Assembly: GCA_015499985.1 (NCBI GenBank)
Contig: JAAAUF010000012.1
Location: 55,837 to 119,836 of the forward strand
From: Haplosporangium gracile
Taxonomy: Eukaryota; Mortierellomycota; Mortierellomycetes; Mortierellales; Mortierellaceae
DNA: 64,000 bases
Direction: 5' to 3'
In this document: positions 58,101-64,000 of the stretch, in pieces
How positions within the stretch are numbered: position 1 is the stretch's first letter
Layout: each line of letters opens with the position of its first letter
The notes under the pieces: generated by a model
The model's input: the letters and a program-made list of their open reading frames with translations, nothing else
Told to the model about the DNA's origin: nothing
The model's database searches: none
Position numbers and translations under genes: made by a program

Positions 58101-59923
58101 TTTGGGCTTGAAACCAGCAATAGGAGAAAGAAAAAAATAATAATGAAATATCGCCACTTTGGCCAATTGGGAAAAAGCGGGAGACTTACCACAACTTCCT
58201 CTGGAGGAGCCTTGCATCGGTCACACAGCCAGGGCTCGCTTTCTGAGGGCAGGGTCTTGACACCATAGCATGCCTGATGAACACATAAGGCACAGTCGAG
58301 AGTGTCGCAGTAGACAAAGACATTGTCCGCCTCCGTGGATCGCCCCAAACAAACACAACATACTTCGGGGTCATTGTCCTTCTACAAAGCGCACAAAAAG
58401 GGCAAAAAAGCAACCATGTTAAACACAGGAAGAATTAGCTTAACATAACCAAAACACGAAAGCAAGTATTATGAAACTTACCCACTGCCAAAGTGCGGTC
58501 AAGAGCTCTTGTTCGTCGTTGAATGCCTCCTGTTGACCGGGCTGGAGTTCGTCCTCGCTAGCTGCATCCTCGGGCATGACCATATCTTCGTCCTCGTCGT
58601 TGCTGTCCATCTTGGTATCCTCAAAGTCGGAATCGTCCTCATCTGCGGCCAAGTCCATGGGGATCTCGTGCACCGACTTTGTCTTGATCTTGCGCTTACC
58701 AGGGTCCCGATCAGCAACTACAAAGAACATCAAGTAGCAAAATAACCAGAGAAGTAATTGATTAGCCAACTCTTTCTTTCATGACCACCCTCACATATGT
58801 TTGACATTCCTAGGCTTGCACAGCATACGCAGACAAATGCCACTTACAAATCTTTTGAAAGAGGCTGGCTGTGTCATTCTCTCCCCTCTTTGCCTGATCC
58901 GTTTTGGCTCGTTTCTTGGCCGGCATCCCTGTACTGTCCTTGCCCTTGGATGGCACAGTGCCTTGTGGGCCTGCTGAGCGCACTGGACGACTCTCGCGCT
59001 TGATTCCTGCACCCACCGGATCCGATTCAGTCAATCCTTGGGCCTCTGACGGACCTCCCTCAGAAAGGGCGGATAAGGTTGTTGTTGTTGTTGTAGTACA
59101 GTTGAGGTTGGGGTCCAGACTCAATGTCTCCTTTTCCAATTGTACCCCTTTCTCAGTACTGACATCACTTTCCACATTTTCCGCCTCTTGTGTTTGCGTC
59201 TGTGTCTCAAGCATGAAGGGTTCTATCACTCCTTCGTCGGAATCTGGATTGGATCGTTTACTAGGCCGAGAGGATTGGGGGGATGCAGTTTGTTCAATAG
59301 CTGGAGGGGTGGAAGATAAAGCCAGGCTGTCATCGGGAATGACTTTACCCTGGTGCTGAGGGTGGGAATCGGGTGAGGTAATAGTGGTAACAGCATTAGT
59401 TGCCTCATCAACCGGGGTATAGAGCAATGGCGTTGCCACTGGCACTTCTGTCGAGGTTTCTGGAGCGATTGGTGCTAGTGGAGCGATTATTGCTGGGATA
59501 GTTGCTGTTAGTTGGGTGACGGGTGAACTGGCGCTGGAAGTCGGAGTCGCTTTGCCTCCCCTGGTTGCTGTCGGACTATGGCCGGGATTGTTGTGGATAC
59601 GGTTGGCGGTCGACCTTCGCTGCCTCTGCGGACGCATGCTCCGGGTCTGTTGGATGGGCGAACTCTGACTCTGGTTGTGGACAGGTTGGGTGGTGTGCTG
59701 GCTGTGTGCTTGAGAAGGATTAGAGTTTTCGGCCAAGGAAATCGACTGGTCATCTGAGAGCGGGATGATATCAGGACCAGACGATGTCTGCAGAGGTGGA
59801 GCTGGACCCCCGCCCTTATCCTTGTCCTTGTCCTCGTCTCCAGGTGGGATGAATGGTTGTAGCGGGTGAGACTCGGCGACCTTTGAGGCCAGTCCGGGGC
59901 GACTGTTGACTGTGATATCCTGC

Positions 59924-59958
<35 letters not shown>

Positions 59959-60042
59959 CTGTGGCTCCATTATGGCCATCATCATTGGCATGCCACTGAA
60001 CTCGAGGGTGAACGTAGGAGGACAGTATTGAGGTGGCACCAT
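55110..60042 (-). CDS. PHF14-like multi-PHD chromatin reader
   Basis: About 1,450 aa in at least six exons. PHD1 is KDNDPEVCCVCLGRST...CVHQACYG...WLCDRCK. An extended zinc-knuckle/PHD2 follows: SCVCCPSKDGAFRRL, GWVHVVCALWLPE, CYMCSDSQDAALGACVQCDA, SFHITCAQ...YCKQHG. A long helical region (QALQEQRRIEMHTRNLLSSL) leads to a late PHD, CSVCHQL...VTCDTCQRQFHPKCLDPPMSR, closed in the next exon by YSWNCEDCD. This order and the LDPPMSR ending match metazoan PHF14, which reads the unmodified H3 tail. The N terminus has a polyglutamine run (59921-59963) and Thr/Ser/Pro-rich sequence; the C terminus is Lys/Ala-rich and ends with an Ala-Gln repeat. The coding frame continues upstream of 60042 to about 60105 (KSGGNSKHKNTGFRKEY), so the true start may be in an exon near 60370-60440. 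Confidence 0.85.
55159..55253. repeat. Ala-Gln coding hexanucleotide repeat
   Basis: A 6-bp unit (GCCTGT/GCTTGT/GCCTGC on the plus strand) is repeated about 15 times and encodes alternating Gln-Ala in the C-terminal part of the PHD protein. Confidence 0.92.
59921..59963. repeat. CAG/CAA (polyglutamine) trinucleotide repeat
   Basis: About 14 CAG/CAA codons, broken by one His codon, in the N-terminal region of the PHD protein on the minus strand. Mixed CAG and CAA codons suggest partial stabilisation. Confidence 0.92.
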
Positions 60043-63000
60043 AGAGTGCTTTGCGTATTCTTTTCTGAATCCGGTGTTCTTGTGCTTGCTGTTTCCGCCT
60101 GACTTGGGACAAGAAAAAGCGAACTCTCTCTTAGAAGCAAAACTGTGCTATGCTGTGCTATGAGACTGTTGTTGTTGATGTTGTCGCATGTATCAATTGA
60201 GTCCATGGCAGTAGTGGCAAACAAAAGGATTATTAAAAGCAGAGACAGCAGAAAGGATGGGATAGGTTAATATTTAAAAGGAAACAAAGAAGCCATAAAA
60301 AAAAGAAAAAAAAAAAGACTGATCAGGTCATTCCCATACACACATCACTAAACACAAACATGATTACTTGCCACTACAGAGACACTTCCTGGAGGAAGAA
60401 AACCTGTTGGAGGATATGATGGTGAACTCGGTTGTTTGCTATTGTTTTTGTTGTGCAGTGTGTTTTGACTCTCTGGCTCTTCTGTAGGTGTGGGTATGAG
60501 GTTGAGGAGGAGAGGGTAAGTGTGTTGTTGAATGGGACGAGAAGGGAAGGAATACGAAAAGCACTCGAAGGTAGTTAAAAGACCATGAGGCTGATAGAAA
60601 GGGTCGTGAGAGGGTCAGGAAAGAGTAAAAAGTTGAAAAGAAAAGAAAAAAGAAGAGAAAGAAGAGGAAGAAGAAAAAAAAAAAAGTCGAGAAGCCTACT
60701 ATGATTGTTATTAACCGTGGAAAATTGAATGTCACTTGGGGAAAAAAAAAGGACTTCTTTTTTTTTTTGGCCTTGTATTATTTTTGGTTCTCAACTGTAC
60801 TTTTTACTTCTCTCTTCTCCACCTGTCTTCCATTTCACATCCAGACGAAGAAGAGAAGAGGTCAGCCCATCGCACATTTGATAACGATGAAGCTGCCGCT
60901 GTATCCGCCCGCAAAAAAATATTAAAAATCATTGCAATTGGTACGTTTTCTCCCTTCTTTTGTATCTTTTTCTGCCGGTTCTTGCGTGCGTGTGTGTATG
61001 TACATGTAATGGGTTTAAGTTGATGCTCTCATTCATCCTGTCCAATGGTTACCTATTTTTTCGAGTAGGGGGAGCAGTGAAAAAAAAAAAGTTTTCCTGC
61101 CTCTCTGTGTGTTCACTTTCATCCCTCTTCCCCTCCCCCCTTTCGACCCACGGATTACAAGGCTCGAATCTTGTTTCCCCTTTTCTCTTTCTTCCCTCTT
61201 GCGCAACTTGACCGCCATCCATCCTCATCCCATTTCCATTTCCCCATTTTCCGTCCACGGGAAACAAAAAATAGCTATTTTTCACCCCTTCCCTTTCCTT
61301 CCCTTTGTTTCCCTTCCCTTTCTTCATCTTGACCACCCTACCTTCACACCCCCGCTCATAATGCTCAATTGGATAAAGGGGTTAGAAAAGAACAACGAGC
61401 ATGGTTGATTGCTTGATTGACCTTCTTTCACTCTTACTTTTCCTTTTTTTTCCTTTTTTTTCCTTTTCTTCCTTACTTTCCCCTTCTACTTTTTCCGCTT
61501 CCAGTTTCATTTTTTACATCATTGCCAACCAACTCAAACCCTAATCACCAGGGGTTTCCACTCAACTTCAACAAGACTAACAATAAGACCAACATCAGCA
61601 GCAAGAACAATAACAAGTAACCATTGTCCGACCGACCAACCCATCCGGCGCCAATTCAACCCGTCTGCTGCGTCGCTGGTTTTCGCTCGCATTTCGGTGT
61701 TACCAAAGGAGGTATGGGATGGGATGGGCGATCAAACTATGAAGTATTTTTATTCAGGTACGAAATACGATTATGATAAAATATTTATTCGCAGCCTTTG
61801 TTTTGTTTGTTATTGTTTCCAACTAGACGAAAGAAGCAGCTCCGTCATCATCATCATCATCATCGTGCCACATGGGATAAAATAGCTGCTCCAAACTCAG
61901 CAAATTGGGTCTCCCAATGTTCAATGAATGGATGAATCCGACAGGAGAGAACAAGAGAGGACAGGACAGGAGACAGGAGTCGGGAGAGAGATCCTGAACC
62001 AGGAACGAATCAAACTTCCACATGCGGAACATACACGCCATTCAATCATCAAGGAGAAGCATTGGACAAAGTATCAGGGACATGAACCAGCACTCTTTTC
62101 TAAAGGTTTTCATGATGATGAAAACAGCGCCTCTTGCTCCACAAAAACAGCGTAACCGAAGAGACCGCCACAAAAATGGGCAAAGACGTCAGTCAGGTAC
62201 GTATTGTATTGTTTACTACGGCCCAAGCCCATTCCTACTAGTCCAAAGGAAGGAAGGAAGGAACACAACTATTGTGATACTACGCAGTGAACTTGGTAGC
62301 ACACGATCTTTTTTTTTCTGCACGAACAAAAGAGAGAAAAGGGAAACGCCCAAGGACTCCCCGGATGGGCACAAGACCGAGAAAGAGAGTCCGAGCTCCC
62401 CGCCTCCCTTATCGGCTTTCGCCTATTTTCTCTCTCGTTGAGAGTTCCCAGTCCCTGGAGCGGGTGAAAAATTGCAAAGCCTTCTTTTTCGATGAAAGAA
62501 TAAACCAATATTGACAAAAATTCTCCCACGGTCAGCTCACAGCCAGGACGGCGCTCAATTAATCCAGCCAATCACCATCCCCAAAAATATACTGTCAGGG
62601 CTACTATGAATTCGCAGCATTTTAGAAATAAACTACTTTGACTCTTTTGAAAAAGACCCCTCGATGATACTTTTTCTCGCTGGTGGTGTCGAGAACGCAA
62701 AGGTGGCCTGAAGGGATGGAGTGAGTGGCCCAAGCATTTTCTGCCCATCCCCTAATCCTTGTTCTTTTCAGGAGCAAACTAAAAAATGAAAAGGGGAGGA
62801 GCTGTCAAAAAAAAAGGAGCAAAAAGCGAATAAGGGGTGTGCGCACTGGCCACACTACGACCCCCTTCTCTCTCCCCTCTCCTCTCTCGTTTTGTTTTAA
62901 AAGACGACCTACTGACTGCTCTTGTCATCACAAAACGCCCACCAGCACGAACCGTTTTGTTGACAATTTTGTACAAAAGGCGAACTTGAATCACCTATTT

Positions 63001-63530
63001 TCCCCGCTTTGTAGATTTTTCTATCCTGCTGAAAAGAGTACTCACCCGCTCGTGATGGGTGTCTCGTAGACCATGATGATTGTTATACCAGTGTTGGTCA
63101 CTAGTCGTTCCATTGGGTCGCGAGTATTCGAGCGCAAATGTTGTTATCCGAACATGGTTACATATTTTTTCCGACGCGCCTCAAATTACAGTAAGGTGGA
63201 TCGACGTCTTTGGCTTCACTTGCTTTCAAATGATGGTAGCAAGTTCTCTTCAGACTTTTGTTGACAACCGCGATCAGGTTTTCGAGGAGGGATAATCCCT
63301 GTCTCGCTACACAGTAGGCGTGTAGTCATGGTCAAGTGTCAACAAGAGATAGTATAATAATTGTTAAAAAAGAAGAGATCGATTAAATTGATTAAACAGA
63401 TCACTTGCGCACTCTTACCAAAACAACATCAATAACCGCGACAAATAAAAAATAGAAAAGGGTCGCCTTCAGTTAAAAGAACTGGTATACAAGACAAATT
63501 AGCGACTAAAAACATTCTTTATTACTGTAA
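60043..63530. other. Mostly unassigned 3.5 kb, including the PHD-gene 5' end
   Basis: 60043-60440 probably holds the 5' end of the PHD gene. On the plus strand 60845-60940 looks like an exon behind a CCAG acceptor and before a GTACGT donor. Other sequence is C/T-rich (61090-61500) or has simple runs (ATC repeat at 61844-61864). I found no complete gene, tRNA or rRNA. Confidence 0.45.
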
Positions 63531-63640
63531 TTACGCTACTCCTTCAATGCTGTTTTGTAAATGGTGAATCTCATAGACAAAATAGTGTGAGTGAGGCGCA
63601 TCGTTGATGAAGCGACGAGCACCCGCCTGAAAGCGATACC
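63531..63640 (-). CDS. Possible terminal exon of an unrecognised gene
   Basis: A minus-strand frame ends with AGARRFINDAPHSHYFVYEI and a further 11 residues before a TAA. CTTTCAG directly precedes the GCG codon and could be a splice acceptor, although the frame is also open upstream to about 63845. Composition is not low-complexity, unlike the surroundings, which argues for coding. No family was recognised. Upstream exons should lie to the right, towards or beyond the window edge. The ORF could also be chance. Confidence 0.3.
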
Positions 63641-64000
63641 CACACCTTTTTGAAAAAAGTAGGCAATACTCTAAAAACATCGCCAATAATAACGAAGACT
63701 TTTTCTGTGAAATAAGAAGCGAAATGCAAGGACGCAAAAAAATAGAAAGAGACGTATCTTTGTCAACAAAAGGACCATATCGAGAGACATGCACCATTGC
63801 CAAAGAACAGTAGGCCCTTGAAAAAAGGGCTAGTCTATGTAACAAACCGAGTTGCTCAAGTTATTTGACAGCCTCTCCATTTTCCGCACCAAGCCCATGT
63901 AACTCACTTTTTTTGTTTTCAAGACAAAACGTGTACAGAAGCGGCTAAGCTCATTGAGACAACTTGCTTTCCTTCGCGCTCCCTCGAAGCATCATTTGTG
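63641..64000. other. Right edge, unassigned
   Basis: The minus strand contains a GTGAGT donor-like site near 63913 and a TTTCACAG acceptor near 63708, which could belong to the same unknown gene. The frames across these sites were not reconcilable with confidence. Confidence 0.35.

Noticed and set aside
60439..60735. Phe/Ser-rich minus-strand frame
   Set aside because: Low-complexity translation of a T/C-rich leader; a different frame carries the plausible PHD-gene exon.

Overview
This is nuclear DNA from a filamentous fungus. The genes are protein-coding, are broken by many short GT-AG introns (mostly 60-150 bp), and are separated by intergenic DNA rich in homopolymer and pyrimidine tracts. 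The gene set points to Fungi: a GATase-IGPS-PRAI trifunctional tryptophan enzyme, a CysA-type serine acetyltransferase, isocitrate lyase and a fungal-style Pex14. A PHF14-type PHD protein, FAN1 and a large LRR-like protein of a style I associate with early-diverging fungi suggest Mucoromycota, probably Mortierellomycotina. That placement is inference from protein style, not a search.

Layout. 1-6.6 kb (-): N-terminal half of a TOM1/HUWE1 HECT ubiquitin ligase, cut by the window edge. 7.0-8.8 kb (-): mitochondrial serine (or homoserine) O-acetyltransferase whose presequence is completed by a GC-AG intron. 9.4-10.1 kb (-): secreted, probably GPI-anchored low-complexity protein. 10.1-13.0 kb: gene-poor, with a long near-perfect hairpin. 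13.0-14.6 kb (-): bHLH factor, divergent from a CCR4/Angel-type phosphodiesterase (+, 15.4-18.1). 18.6-18.9 kb (-): ribosomal protein eS30, probably divergent from a DJ-1-like protein (+, 19.85-20.65). 20.9-21.8 kb (-): Rho GTPase. 21.8-24.4 kb: gene-poor with microsatellites. 24.4-29.1 kb (-): 1518-residue LRR-like protein. 29.8-33.9 kb (-): FAN1 nuclease. 34.0-36.6 kb (-): three-RRM Gbp2/Hrb1-like protein. 36.6-39.1 kb: intergenic and isocitrate lyase promoter. 39.1-41.0 kb (+): isocitrate lyase. 42.0-60.0 kb (-): six genes in tandem, namely SEC1, WDR83/MORG1, protein phosphatase inhibitor 2, PEX14, TRP1/trpC and a PHF14-like PHD protein. 60.0-64.0 kb: mostly unassigned, with a possible terminal exon of an unknown gene near 63.5 kb.

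Functional themes are mixed, as expected in a eukaryote without operons: sulphur amino acid and tryptophan synthesis, glyoxylate and peroxisome function, DNA crosslink repair, mRNA export and turnover, ubiquitylation, vesicle fusion and chromatin reading. I found no CRISPR, insertion sequence, rRNA or convincing tRNA. The most interesting items are the GC-AG intron that creates a mitochondrial presequence, the long hairpin near 12.6 kb, a 50-nt frame-shifting microexon in the RRM gene, and the large LRR-like protein.
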